NCBI GenBank assembly: GCA_024234875.1
Contig: JACKNM010000003.1
Coordinates: forward strand, 612,001 to 676,000
From: Ectothiorhodospiraceae bacterium
GTDB lineage: Bacteria; Pseudomonadota; Gammaproteobacteria; HK1
DNA: 64,000 nt
Direction of reading: 5' to 3'
The notes beneath the pieces were generated by a model. The model saw only the letters and a program-made list of their open reading frames with translations. It was not told the origin of the DNA and did not search any database. A program made the position numbers and the translations under genes. Below are positions 36,602 to 45,004 of this stretch, one piece after another. Positions within the stretch are counted from its first letter, which is position 1. Every line of letters starts with the position of its first letter.

Positions 36602-37987
36602 TCAGAAGCTCGCGAGCTGTTGGCTGGTCGGCTCGGCGCAGCAGTACCAGGGCTCGGAGTGGTGCGGGATCGGCGCGCCGAGGGCCGGCGGCAGGGCCGG
36701 TGCGTCGCGCCCGGCGGCGCGGTGGGCGGCCTGCCAGACGGCGGTGAACGCCTCGCGCCGACCGAGGCCCTCGGTCTCGGCGCGCTCCGCGATGGCCTGG
36801 ACCTCGCGCGCGAGCGCGTCGACCCGCGGATCCGGATGGCTCCAGGGGTGGCCGAGGAGGGCCGGGTCGAACGGCTCCACCATCGCCGCGAAGTCGTCGA
36901 GCTCGAGCAGCCGCGAGCCGGCCGGCACCAGCAGCCGGATGGCGAGCTGCACCGGTGGCACCGCCTCCACCAGCGCGAGGTGGACGAGGTGCTCGAGAAG
37001 GGCGAGATAGCCGCCGAGCGTGGTCCACGGGGTGAAGGCGACGAAGGTCGGGGCGAGCGCGATGCCGGCCTCGCGGGCGAGCGCCACCGCGGTCACGAAG
37101 TCGGCCCGGGTATGACCCTTGTCGAGGCGCTCGAGCACCGCGTCGTCGACCGACTCCACCGCGGTGGTGAGGAACAGGCAGCCGTGCGCGGCGAGCTCGG
37201 CCAGATGCTCGCGGTGGCGGAGCAAGTGCTCGACCTTCACCGTGGCGTCGAAGGTGAGCCCCGGCAGCTCGCGCCCGATCGCGCGCAACACCCGCAGCGC
37301 GTGGGTCGGGCCGTTCAGGAAGTCCGGATCGCCGAACGACAGATGCTCGGCTCCTGCCGCCACCTGGGCGCGGGCGTCGGCAACCACCACCTCCACCGGC
37401 ACGGTGCGAAACCGCCCCTGGTACACCGGCACCACCGGGCAGTGTCGGCACAGGTGCTTGCACCCCCGCGTCGCCTCCAGGAAGCCGACCACGCGCTCGG
37501 ACCCGTCCGGCATCAGCAGGCGGGCGTAGCGGGTGAGCGCGGGCAGGCCGGTGCGGTCGGGGACGACGAACGGAATCCTCGACAGGTTCACCGCCGCCGC
37601 CGGCTGCCAGTCCCGGTCGCCCGCGGCGAGTCGCCGGGCGAGCTCGGCGATGTCCGGCTCGGCCTCGCCGCCGAGGACCACGTCGATCCCGATGTCGCGC
37701 AGCATCGCCGCGTTGACCGGGGCGTAGAGCCCGTAGGCGAAGACGCGCGCGTGCGGGGCGGCGGCGCGGATCCGCGGCATCGCCTCGACCGCGATCCGGG
37801 TCGCGGTGTGCATCGCGAGGTGCAGGCCGACGAGGTCGGCGCGCTCCAGCACCGACCGCTCCAGGCGCTCGAGCGCGAGGTCGACGCAGACCACCTGGTG
37901 GCCGTCGCGCGCGAGCCACGCCGCCGGCTCGGCGAGCCCGAAGGGCTGCCGGCCGAGCTCGTACGGATTGATCAGCACCACCTGCAC
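36602..37987 (-). CDS. B12-binding domain radical SAM protein
   Basis: A 461-residue enzyme. The first 120 residues look like a cobalamin-binding Rossmann domain (VVLINPYELGRQPFGLAEPAA at the start), but without the classical DxHxxG motif. The radical SAM part has the cluster motif CKHLCRHC (C-x3-C-x2-C) followed by FGDPDF and ATVKVEHLL. The C-terminus is Trp/Cys-containing (EPWYCCAEP) as in some CUAEP-type proteins. Such enzymes methylate or rearrange unactivated carbons. The substrate is unknown. GTG at 37987 was chosen because it begins the VVLINP strand, with GGAGGG 14 bases before it. It is divergent from the SDR gene. Confidence 0.82.
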   Translation of the reverse strand: MQVVLINPYELGRQPFGLAEPAAWLARDGHQVVCVDLALERLERSVLERADLVGLHLAMHTATRIAVEAMPRIRAAAPHARVFAYGLYAPVNAAMLRDIGIDVVLGGEAEPDIAELARRLAAGDRDWQPAAAVNLSRIPFVVPDRTGLPALTRYARLLMPDGSERVVGFLEATRGCKHLCRHCPVVPVYQGRFRTVPVEVVVADARAQVAAGAEHLSFGDPDFLNGPTHALRVLRAIGRELPGLTFDATVKVEHLLRHREHLAELAAHGCLFLTTAVESVDDAVLERLDKGHTRADFVTAVALAREAGIALAPTFVAFTPWTTLGGYLALLEHLVHLALVEAVPPVQLAIRLLVPAGSRLLELDDFAAMVEPFDPALLGHPWSHPDPRVDALAREVQAIAERAETEGLGRREAFTAVWQAAHRAAGRDAPALPPALGAPIPHHSEPWYCCAEPTSQQLASF

Positions 37988-38027
37988 GGACGAGACTCTA
38001 CCCTCCACGAGCAATTGGTGGGAGCGC

Positions 38028-38777
38028 ATGAGCGAGCAGACGAGACCACGGGCCGGCAGCGTCGCGCTGGTGACCGGTGCCGGGAGCGGGATCGGGGCGG
38101 CCACCGCGCGCGCGCTGGCCCGCGCCGGCTGTCGCGTGGTGTGCACCGGGCGCCGACTCGCGCCGATCGAGCGCCTGGCGGCGGAGATCGGAGAGGCGGC
38201 GGTCGCGGTCGCCCTGGACGTGACCGACCCGTCCTCGGTGGACTCACTCCTCGCGCGCATTCCCGAGCCGTTTCGCGAGGTGGAGATCCTGGTCAACAAC
38301 GCGGGCCACGATGTCGGCGGTCGCCGGCCGTTCCACGCCGGCAGCGCGGAGCAGTGGGCGAGCATCGTGGAGACCAACGTCACCGGCCTCATCCGGGTCA
38401 CGCGCGCCCTCATCGAGCCGATGATCGCGCGCGACCGCGGACACGTGGTGAATCTCGGGTCGACCTCCGGGGTGAAGCCGTACGCGACCGGTAGCATCTA
38501 CTCGGCCACCAAGCACGCGGTGCACGGCTTCAGCGAGGCGCTGCGGCTCGACTATCGCGGCACCGGGATCCGGGTCACCGAGATCCTGCCGGGGATGGTG
38601 CGCACCGACTTCGCCGCCACCCGGCTCGACGACGCGCAGGCGGCAGACGCGTTCTACGACGGCTTCGGCCGCACGCTCGACCCCGAGGACGTCGCCGAGA
38701 TGGTGGTGTTCGCGGTCTCGCGGCCGCCGCACGTGGTGGTCTCGCAGCTCATGGTGGTGCCGATCGACCAGGGCTGA
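38028..38777 (+). CDS. SDR oxidoreductase, serine 3-dehydrogenase/YdfG-like
   Basis: A 249-residue classical SDR: TGAGSGIG, NNAGHDVGG, catalytic Ser in LGSTSGVKPY and YSATK. The ending FAVSRPPHVVVSQLMVVPIDQG and the RTDFAATR segment match the YdfG group that oxidises L-allo-threonine, serine and 3-hydroxy acids with NADP. It is read away from the radical SAM gene and is followed 54 bases later by the amidohydrolase. Confidence 0.88.
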   Translation: MSEQTRPRAGSVALVTGAGSGIGAATARALARAGCRVVCTGRRLAPIERLAAEIGEAAVAVALDVTDPSSVDSLLARIPEPFREVEILVNNAGHDVGGRRPFHAGSAEQWASIVETNVTGLIRVTRALIEPMIARDRGHVVNLGSTSGVKPYATGSIYSATKHAVHGFSEALRLDYRGTGIRVTEILPGMVRTDFAATRLDDAQAADAFYDGFGRTLDPEDVAEMVVFAVSRPPHVVVSQLMVVPIDQG

Positions 38778-38831
38778 GCCCGTGTGGTGCGGCGGCGACT
38801 CGACCGGCACGCAATGCAGAGAGAGCAGACG

Positions 38832-40463
38832 ATGGCGACGGTGAAGGCGGACCTCGTGCTACGCAACGGCCGGATCTTCCTCGGTCTCGACCACGGCCAC
38901 GCGAGCGCGCTGGCGGTGTTCCGCGATCGGGTGCTGGCGGTGGGTGACGACGCCGAGATCGCCACCCTGGTCGGCCCGGCCACGCGGCTGATCGACCTGG
39001 ACGGGCGCGCCGCGACCCCGGGCATCAACGACGGGCACCAGCACATGCTGTCGGTCGGGATGGCGCTGGAGGAGGTCGATCTGCGCCCGGCCAGGGTGCG
39101 CACCCTCGACGACGTGCTGGCCGCCATCGCGGCCAAGATCGCGGCGTCGCCGCCGGGGGCGTGGATCTTCGGCGGGCGCTACGACCACTTCCATCTCGAC
39201 ATCGGCCGTCACCCCTTTCGCGAGGAGCTCGACCGGGTCTCGCCGGACAACCCGGTGTTCATCAAGCGCACCTGCGGCCACATGGGGGTGGCCAACACGC
39301 GCGCGCTCGCCGCGGCCGGGATCGACGAGCACGCCGCGAACCCACCGGGTGGCAACATCGAGCGCCAGAACGGACGCCTCACCGGGCTGCTCCAGGAGCG
39401 CGCGCAGGAGCTGGTCTCGAAGGTGATGCCGGCGCTGCCGGTCGACACCCTGGTCGGCGGTATCGAGGCGGCCGGCAAGCTGTTCCTGTCGCAGGGGATC
39501 ACCAGCGTCATGGATGCCGCGGTCGGCATGCGCCAGGGCTTCGACCACTATCTCGCCTTCTCCCAGGCGCGGCGCGAGGGCCGCATGGGGGTGCGGGTCT
39601 ACCTCTCGTTCACCGGTGGCCCGGCCGGGATCGAGGAGACCGCGCTCGCCAACGGGCTGGTCACCGGCGCCGGCGACGAGATGCTGAAGGCAGGCTCGGT
39701 CAAGCTCTTCACCGACGGCAGCGCCGGTGGGCGCACCGCCGCGATGCGCGACCCGTACCGTTGCTCGTGCGGCAACACCGGCATGCTGCTCTACGAGGAC
39801 GCAGACCTCGACGCCTTCGTCGACCGTTACAACCGCGCCGGTTGGCAGGTCAGCATCCACGCCATCGGTGATGCGGCCATCGACCAGGCCCTCGATGCCA
39901 TCGAGCGCGCCGATCACCACGCCCCGGTCGCCGCGCGGCGTCACCGTATCGAGCACTGCGGGTTCACCACCCCGGATCAGATCGCGAGGATGAAGCGACT
40001 CGGCGTGATCCCCGCGCCGCAGCCGATCTTCATCTACGAGTTCGGCGACCTCTACATCGACGTGCTCGGCGAGGGCCGGCCGAGCACCTCGTATCCGATG
40101 CGCACCTGGATGGCCGAGGGCATGCACCCGATCGCCAGCAGTGACGCCCCGGTCTGCGACTCCAACCCGATGAAGAACCTCTACACCATGCTCACCCGCA
40201 AGAGCGACCGCGGCACCGTGCTCGGCGCCGGTGAGGCGCTGAGCGCCGAGCAGGCGGTCTCGGCGATGACCTTCAACGGCGCCTACGGCAGCTTCTCCGA
40301 GCACGAGAAGGGCACGCTCGCGCCCGGGATGCTCGCGGACATCGCGGTGTTCGACCGCGATCTGTTCGCGGTCGAGCCCGAGGCGGTCCTCGACGCCGTC
40401 GCCGACGTCACCGTGGTCGGCGGTCGGGTCGTCCACGATCGGCACGGCGAGGTGAGCGGCTGA
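38832..40463 (+). CDS. Metal-dependent amidohydrolase (YtcJ-like)
   Basis: A 543-residue amidohydrolase of the large YtcJ/AepA group. GINDGHQHM has the HxH metal pair, KLFTDGSAGGRTA holds the bridging region, then IHAIGDAAID, HRIEHCG and SSDAPVCDSNPM with the final Asp. The C-terminal GTLAPGMLADIAVFDRD closes the beta-sandwich. These enzymes hydrolyse amides, formyl groups or carbamates, and specificity varies. The ATG at 38832 starts the beta-sandwich directly. Confidence 0.9.
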   Translation: MATVKADLVLRNGRIFLGLDHGHASALAVFRDRVLAVGDDAEIATLVGPATRLIDLDGRAATPGINDGHQHMLSVGMALEEVDLRPARVRTLDDVLAAIAAKIAASPPGAWIFGGRYDHFHLDIGRHPFREELDRVSPDNPVFIKRTCGHMGVANTRALAAAGIDEHAANPPGGNIERQNGRLTGLLQERAQELVSKVMPALPVDTLVGGIEAAGKLFLSQGITSVMDAAVGMRQGFDHYLAFSQARREGRMGVRVYLSFTGGPAGIEETALANGLVTGAGDEMLKAGSVKLFTDGSAGGRTAAMRDPYRCSCGNTGMLLYEDADLDAFVDRYNRAGWQVSIHAIGDAAIDQALDAIERADHHAPVAARRHRIEHCGFTTPDQIARMKRLGVIPAPQPIFIYEFGDLYIDVLGEGRPSTSYPMRTWMAEGMHPIASSDAPVCDSNPMKNLYTMLTRKSDRGTVLGAGEALSAEQAVSAMTFNGAYGSFSEHEKGTLAPGMLADIAVFDRDLFAVEPEAVLDAVADVTVVGGRVVHDRHGEVSG

Positions 40464-40479
40464 GACCGCCCCCGTCGCG

Positions 40480-40782
40480 ATGCTCCGTCCGGGTCTCGTC
40501 CCGGGGCTCGCCTCGGTCGGGTTGCTCGCCGCGGTGGCGGTCGCGCGCGCCGAGAGCGTGACCGCCAGTGGCCACGGCGCGGTGCGTGCGGTCGCCGAAG
40601 GCCTCGGCGCCGGCGCGCTCGCCGTCGCGGGCTACTGGGCGCTCGCCTTCGCCATCGCGCGGGCGGCGTCGAGGTGGCTGGCGCCGCCCGCGCGCGACTA
40701 CCTCCACGACCCGTCCGAGGTGGCGGCACTGCTCGTCCCGGTCGGCGTGGTGGCGGTGCTCGTGCTCGACCGGCTGGGCTGA
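40480..40782 (+). CDS. Small hydrophobic protein of unknown function
   Basis: A 100-residue protein with two or three hydrophobic helices (residues 8-25, 42-62, 80-97) and a charged loop PPARDYLHDPSEV between the last two. I recognise no family. It lies 16 bases after the amidohydrolase stop and 94 bases before the MFS gene on the same strand, so it may be part of that transcript. The ribosome site is weak. Confidence 0.55.
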   Translation: MLRPGLVPGLASVGLLAAVAVARAESVTASGHGAVRAVAEGLGAGALAVAGYWALAFAIARAASRWLAPPARDYLHDPSEVAALLVPVGVVAVLVLDRLG

Positions 40783-40876
40783 ACGATGCGCTCCGGCGCA
40801 GATGCCTTGACGCGCCGACGCGGCGTCCGTCGATAATCCACCGCCCGTCGTCGGGTCGATCGCAGGACGTCCCACC

Positions 40877-42091
40877 ATGCCCGCCTGGTATCCCGTCACG
40901 CGCCTGATCGTCGCGCTGGTGCTGATGACGATCGGTGGCGCGGGCATGTACTCGTCGGTGCTGGTGCTGGAGCCGGCGGCGGTGGAGTTCGGTACCGGCC
41001 GCGGCCTCGGCTCGATGCCGTACGCATTCTTCATGGTCGGCTTCGGGCTCGGCGGGGTGTTCATGGGCCGGCTCGCCGACCGGTTCGGGATCCTGGTGCC
41101 CGCGTTCATCGGCAGCGCCGCGCTCCCGCTCGGCTTCGCGCTCGCCTCGGGGGCGGGGTCGATGCTCGAGTTCTGCCTGATCCTCGGGGCGTTCAGCGGG
41201 TTCCTCGGTGCCTCGTTCGTGTTCGCGCCGCTGGTGTCCGACATCTCGCACTGGTTCCACGCCCGGCGCGGGCTGGCGGTCGGGATCGTGATCAGCGGCA
41301 GCTACATGGCCGGCGCGCTGTGGCCCCCGATCCTCCAGCACTGGTTCGACCTGCAGGGGTGGCGGGAGACCTTCGCCGACCTCGCCTGGGTCACTGGCTG
41401 CTCTCTGCTGCCGTTGTCGCTCGCGCTCGCCCCGCGTCCGCCGACCAGTCACGCGGTCGGCGGCGGCGGGCGGCCGGTGGTGGTCGGTGCGCGTCCGCTC
41501 GGCTTCACCCCGAACATGCTGCAATGCCTGGTCTGCGTGGCGGGCATCGGTTGCTGCGTGGCGATGGCGGTGCCCCAGGTCCACATCGTCCCCTACGTCC
41601 TCGATCTCGGTCACCCGGCCGCCCGTGGCGCGGAGATGCTCTCGCTGATGCTCGGCTTCGGGGTGGTGAGCCGCGTGGTGTCCGGTTGGCTCTCCGACCG
41701 CATCGGCGGGCTGCGGGCACTGCTGGTGGGGTCGAGCCTGCAGGCGCTGGTCCTGGTGGCATTCCTCGGCGCCGACACGCTGGTCTCGCTCTACGCGGTC
41801 TCGATCGCGTTCGGGCTCTCGCAGGGCGGTATCGTGCCGTCCTACGCGATCATCGTGCGCACGTTCTTCCCGCCGGGAGAGGCTGGCTGGCGCATCGGCG
41901 CGGCGCTGCTGTTCACCATCGGCGGGATGGCGCTCGGAGGCTGGATGGCCGGTGCGCTGTTCGACCTCACCGGCTCGTACACCGTGCCCTTCGTCAACGC
42001 CATCGCGTTCAACGTGCTGAACATGGCGATCGCGGCACTGTTGCTCGCGCGATTCACCCGCGCCGCGCGGGCGGCGGCCGCCGCCGCTTGA
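40877..42091 (+). CDS. MFS transporter (monocarboxylate/oxalate-formate type)
   Basis: A 404-residue carrier with 12 hydrophobic helices. GRLADRFG after helix 2 and SGWLSDRIGGLRALL after helix 8 are the duplicated loop signatures of the major facilitator superfamily. The N-terminal GGAGMYSSVLVLEPAAVEFGTGR and the DISHWFHARRGLAVGI segment are typical of the monocarboxylate/oxalate:formate antiporter branch. It probably imports an organic acid. Position after the amidohydrolase suggests, but does not prove, a shared substrate pathway. Confidence 0.9.
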   Translation: MPAWYPVTRLIVALVLMTIGGAGMYSSVLVLEPAAVEFGTGRGLGSMPYAFFMVGFGLGGVFMGRLADRFGILVPAFIGSAALPLGFALASGAGSMLEFCLILGAFSGFLGASFVFAPLVSDISHWFHARRGLAVGIVISGSYMAGALWPPILQHWFDLQGWRETFADLAWVTGCSLLPLSLALAPRPPTSHAVGGGGRPVVVGARPLGFTPNMLQCLVCVAGIGCCVAMAVPQVHIVPYVLDLGHPAARGAEMLSLMLGFGVVSRVVSGWLSDRIGGLRALLVGSSLQALVLVAFLGADTLVSLYAVSIAFGLSQGGIVPSYAIIVRTFFPPGEAGWRIGAALLFTIGGMALGGWMAGALFDLTGSYTVPFVNAIAFNVLNMAIAALLLARFTRAARAAAAAA

Positions 42092-42149
42092 TGCCGCGGC
42101 GCGCCGCGACGCACAATCGCCCCGGTTTCCCTGCCCGAGTCGAGACACC

Positions 42150-42998
42150 ATGACCCGTTTCCCGTCCGCGCCGACCGTCAGCACCGAGTGGCTCGCCGAG
42201 CACCTCGGGGCCACCGATCTCCGGGTGCTCGATGCGAGCCACCACCTGCCGACGACCGGGCGCAGCGCGCGCGAGGAGTACCTGGCGGAGCACATCCCCG
42301 GGGCGGTCCTGTTCGACATCGACGCCATCTCCGACCACGGGACCGATCTCCCGCACATGCTGCCGTCGGCCGAGCAGTTCGCGCGCGACGTCGGCGCGCT
42401 CGGCGTCGGTGACGGCGATGCGGTGGTCGTCTACGACACGGTGAGCGCGACCGGTGCCGCCCGCGTGTGGTGGACCTTCAGGATCTTCGGTTTCGACAAC
42501 GTGCGGGTGCTCGACGGTGGTCTGCGGCGCTGGCGGTCAGAGGGGCGGGCGTTGACCGCCGAGGTGCCGACTCCGGTGGCGCGGACGCTGCGCGCACGCA
42601 AGAATCCGGCGCTGGTCCGCTCCCTCGCGCAGGTGCTCGCCAACATCGACGCGAACGTCGAGCAGGTGGTCGACGCTCGCAGTCGTGGGCGCTTCACCGC
42701 CACCGAGCCCGAGCCGCGTCCCGGGATGCGCGGCGGACACATCCCGGGAAGTCTCAACGTTCCGTTCAGCGACGTCCTGAGCAAGGACGGCACGCTGCGG
42801 CCGGTCGACGAGATCCGCGAGGCGTTCGTCGCCGCCGGGGTGGATCTGTCGCGCCCGATCGTCACCACTTGCGGCTCGGGCGTCACCGCGTCCACGCTCG
42901 CGCTCGGCCTGTTCGCGCTCGGACGAGACGACGTGGCGGTCTACGACGGCTCGTGGAGCGAGTGGGGTGCGCGTGGCGACACCCCGGTCGTGACCTGA
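42150..42998 (+). CDS. sseA: Thiosulfate/3-mercaptopyruvate sulfurtransferase
   Basis: A 282-residue tandem-rhodanese enzyme. The first domain holds VLDASHHLPTTGRSAREEYLAEHIPGA and is inactive. The second has the active-site loop CGSGVTAS with C241, the form found in 3-mercaptopyruvate sulfurtransferases (classical rhodaneses have CRKGVT). GGHIPGSLNVPF precedes it. It passes sulfur to cyanide or thiols. It is 41 bases ahead of the flavin reductase gene. Confidence 0.92.
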   Translation: MTRFPSAPTVSTEWLAEHLGATDLRVLDASHHLPTTGRSAREEYLAEHIPGAVLFDIDAISDHGTDLPHMLPSAEQFARDVGALGVGDGDAVVVYDTVSATGAARVWWTFRIFGFDNVRVLDGGLRRWRSEGRALTAEVPTPVARTLRARKNPALVRSLAQVLANIDANVEQVVDARSRGRFTATEPEPRPGMRGGHIPGSLNVPFSDVLSKDGTLRPVDEIREAFVAAGVDLSRPIVTTCGSGVTASTLALGLFALGRDDVAVYDGSWSEWGARGDTPVVT

Positions 42999-43039
42999 AG
43001 TCATCAGCAAGCGCCGCACGGCGCGAGGATCCCATCGCG

Positions 43040-43708
43040 ATGCACTACGACACCATCGAGAACAGGCACGGACTGAAGCACGACCCGTTCAAGGCGCTGA
43101 TCGTCCCGCGCCCGATCGGATGGATCTCCTCGGTGAGCGGGGACGGCGTCGTCAACCTCGCCCCGTACAGCTTCTTCAACGCGGTGAGCGATCGTCCGCA
43201 CTACGTGATGTTCTCCTCCTCGGGCATCAAGGACAGCATTCGCAACATCCACGAGACCGGGGAGTTCACCTGCTCGCTGTCGACCTGGGACACCCGTTTC
43301 GCGATGAACACCTCGTCGGCTGCGGTGCCGCCCGGCGTCGACGAGTACCCGCTCGCCGGCCTCACCGCCGCGCCGTCGCGGTTCGTGAAGCCGCCGCGGG
43401 TGAAGGAGGCGCCGGCCGCGTTCGAGTGCCGGCACTGGAAGACGGTGGAGCTGCCCGACGTCGTCCCGGGGAGCGAGCGTGGGCACTACGTCGTGTTCGG
43501 CCAGGTGGTCGGCATCTACATCGACGACCGCTACGTTCGCGACGGCATCGTCGACACCGGCGCCATGCGCCCGCTCGCCCGCCTCGGCTACATGGACTAC
43601 GCGGTGGTGACGCCGGAGACCGTGGTCACCATCAATCGCCCCGAGGTCGCCGAGGACGGTAGCGTCGTCAACGCGCAGGCCGAGGCCTGGGACGGCACGT
43701 ACCGCTGA
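43040..43708 (+). CDS. Flavin reductase family protein (FMN-binding split barrel)
   Basis: A 222-residue protein with DPFKALIVPRPIGWISSVSGDGVVNLAPYSFFN, broken here as the recognised pattern PRPIGW and NLAPYSFFN, which bind FMN in DIM6/NTAB flavoproteins. ECRHWKTVELP and DYAVVTPE continue the fold. Partners are often monooxygenases that need reduced flavin, but none is adjacent. Start ATG 43040 has CGAGGAT upstream. Confidence 0.86.
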   Translation: MHYDTIENRHGLKHDPFKALIVPRPIGWISSVSGDGVVNLAPYSFFNAVSDRPHYVMFSSSGIKDSIRNIHETGEFTCSLSTWDTRFAMNTSSAAVPPGVDEYPLAGLTAAPSRFVKPPRVKEAPAAFECRHWKTVELPDVVPGSERGHYVVFGQVVGIYIDDRYVRDGIVDTGAMRPLARLGYMDYAVVTPETVVTINRPEVAEDGSVVNAQAEAWDGTYR

Positions 43709-43718
43709 TCGAATCGCC

Positions 43719-44735
43719 ATGATTCCCCGCGTCGTCCACCAGACCTGGCGGGACGACGCGGTGCCGGCGCGCTGGTCCGGCTTCGCCGAGAGCTGGCGGC
43801 GACACCACCCGGGGTGGGCGTACCGCCTCTGGAGCGATGCCGACGGACGAGCGCTGATCGCCCGCCGCCTGCCCGAGCTGGTCGACCTCTTCGACGCCCT
43901 GCCGTACGGCATCCAGCGCGCCGACGTGATCCGTTACGCCGTGCTCTGGTGCCACGGCGGCGTCTACGCCGACCTCGACCTCGAGTGCCTGCGGCCGGTG
44001 GATGCGCTGGTGACCGGTCGTCGCCTCGTGCTGACGGTGGAGCCGCCCGAGCAGGCGCGCGCCCATGGGCGCGAGCACCTGCTCAGCAATGCGTGGATGG
44101 CGAGCGTCGCCGGTCATCCGCTGCTCCGAGCGCTGCTCGACGAGGTGCGGGCGGGTGCGGCGTCGGCGGTCACCCACGTCGACGTCCTGGAGACCACCGG
44201 ACCGCGCATGGTGCAGCGGGTCTGCGACCGGCGCGGGCTCGACGACGCGGTGGTCGTCGGTGCAGAGGCATTCCATCACCTCCCGGCGGGCAGCCGCGGC
44301 CTGGCGCTCGTCGCCGCCGGGGGCCCGTCGGCGGAGAAGATCCGGGCCCGTCTCGTCGCCCGCGGCGCCTACGGCATCCACCACTGGAGCAACTCGTGGG
44401 TCGGCACCCTCGCCGGTGTGCTGCACAGTCCCGAGCCGGACGGCGTCGCCGGATTCGAGTTCGTCCCCGGGATCGATTCCCCGGGTGGTGACGTCGCCAA
44501 CGGGGGGCGTGACGTGCCCCGCCTCGCCGCCGCGGCACGTGCGCGCGACGATGTCGTGGCATTCAATACGGATGGCTTCATGAAGACGACCCTGCTGCCG
44601 CCCGAGGACTGCGCGAGGCTCGGTCGACCCGGGTCCGCCGAGGGGCTGTATCTGCGCCTCGACCGGGTTCCCGAGGCGATGCGCGCGGCCTACCGGGCAC
44701 GCATCCCGCCGCCGGACCCGGCCGAGGAGATGTGA
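43719..44735 (+). CDS. GT32-type glycosyltransferase next to a RiPP-like peptide gene
   Basis: A 338-residue cytosolic protein that begins MIPRVVHQTWRDD and carries ADVIRYAVLWCHGGVYADLDLE. The DxD at 85-87 is the nucleotide-sugar and metal site of the GT32 family (Och1, capsular and toxin-like transferases). The C-terminal 100 residues after HHWSNSWVG are extra, less conserved sequence. Its first 50 residues are closely similar to the start of the 781-residue transferase 4 kb downstream, so the two modules are paralogues. It lies 10 bases after the flavin reductase gene and 83 bases before the peptide gene on the same strand. Confidence 0.88.
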   Translation: MIPRVVHQTWRDDAVPARWSGFAESWRRHHPGWAYRLWSDADGRALIARRLPELVDLFDALPYGIQRADVIRYAVLWCHGGVYADLDLECLRPVDALVTGRRLVLTVEPPEQARAHGREHLLSNAWMASVAGHPLLRALLDEVRAGAASAVTHVDVLETTGPRMVQRVCDRRGLDDAVVVGAEAFHHLPAGSRGLALVAAGGPSAEKIRARLVARGAYGIHHWSNSWVGTLAGVLHSPEPDGVAGFEFVPGIDSPGGDVANGGRDVPRLAAAARARDDVVAFNTDGFMKTTLLPPEDCARLGRPGSAEGLYLRLDRVPEAMRAAYRARIPPPDPAEEM

Positions 44736-44818
44736 ACTCGTTCACTGCCGGGGGACCGCTGCACGTGCGAGCGTGTGACGAAGGGATTCCGATACTCGCC
44801 AGCCCAGGAGGACCGGAG

Positions 44819-45004
44819 ATGACCGACCCCCACGATCAGTCGAAGGGCAAGGGCAGCGCACCGCAGGCCGCGCCGGCCGACGACACCGAGCTCACCGAGG
44901 CGGAGCTGCGTGCGGTCGCCGGCGCCGGGGTCCGCTACAACCTCGCGGTGGCCCAGAAGCCGACGTTCAGCCGCCAGCACTACACGTTGAAACCCGACGA
45001 CTGA
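44819..45004 (+). CDS. RiPP-precursor-like small peptide
   Basis: A 61-residue peptide with a strong ribosome site (AGGAGGACCGGAG before ATG). Residues 1-24 are hydrophilic. Residues 25-37, LTEAELRAVAGAG, look like the helical leader end of many ribosomal natural products (usually LTxxELxxVAGG), here with Gly-Ala-Gly in place of the double Gly. The putative core VRYNLAVAQKPTF plus SRQHYTLKPDD has no Cys but offers Ser, Thr, Tyr and Asn for sugars. Three glycosyltransferase genes flank it. No protease, ABC exporter, LanM or YcaO gene is near. The 3' end overlaps the UGT gene on the other strand by 38 bases. Glycosylated peptide is my inference. Confidence 0.65.
   Translation: MTDPHDQSKGKGSAPQAAPADDTELTEAELRAVAGAGVRYNLAVAQKPTFSRQHYTLKPDD

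Noticed and set aside
44819..45004. Lasso peptide or lanthipeptide precursor
   Set aside because: No lasso cyclase/protease or LanM/LanB gene is near, there is no Cys in the tail, and no Thr at the leader -2 position.
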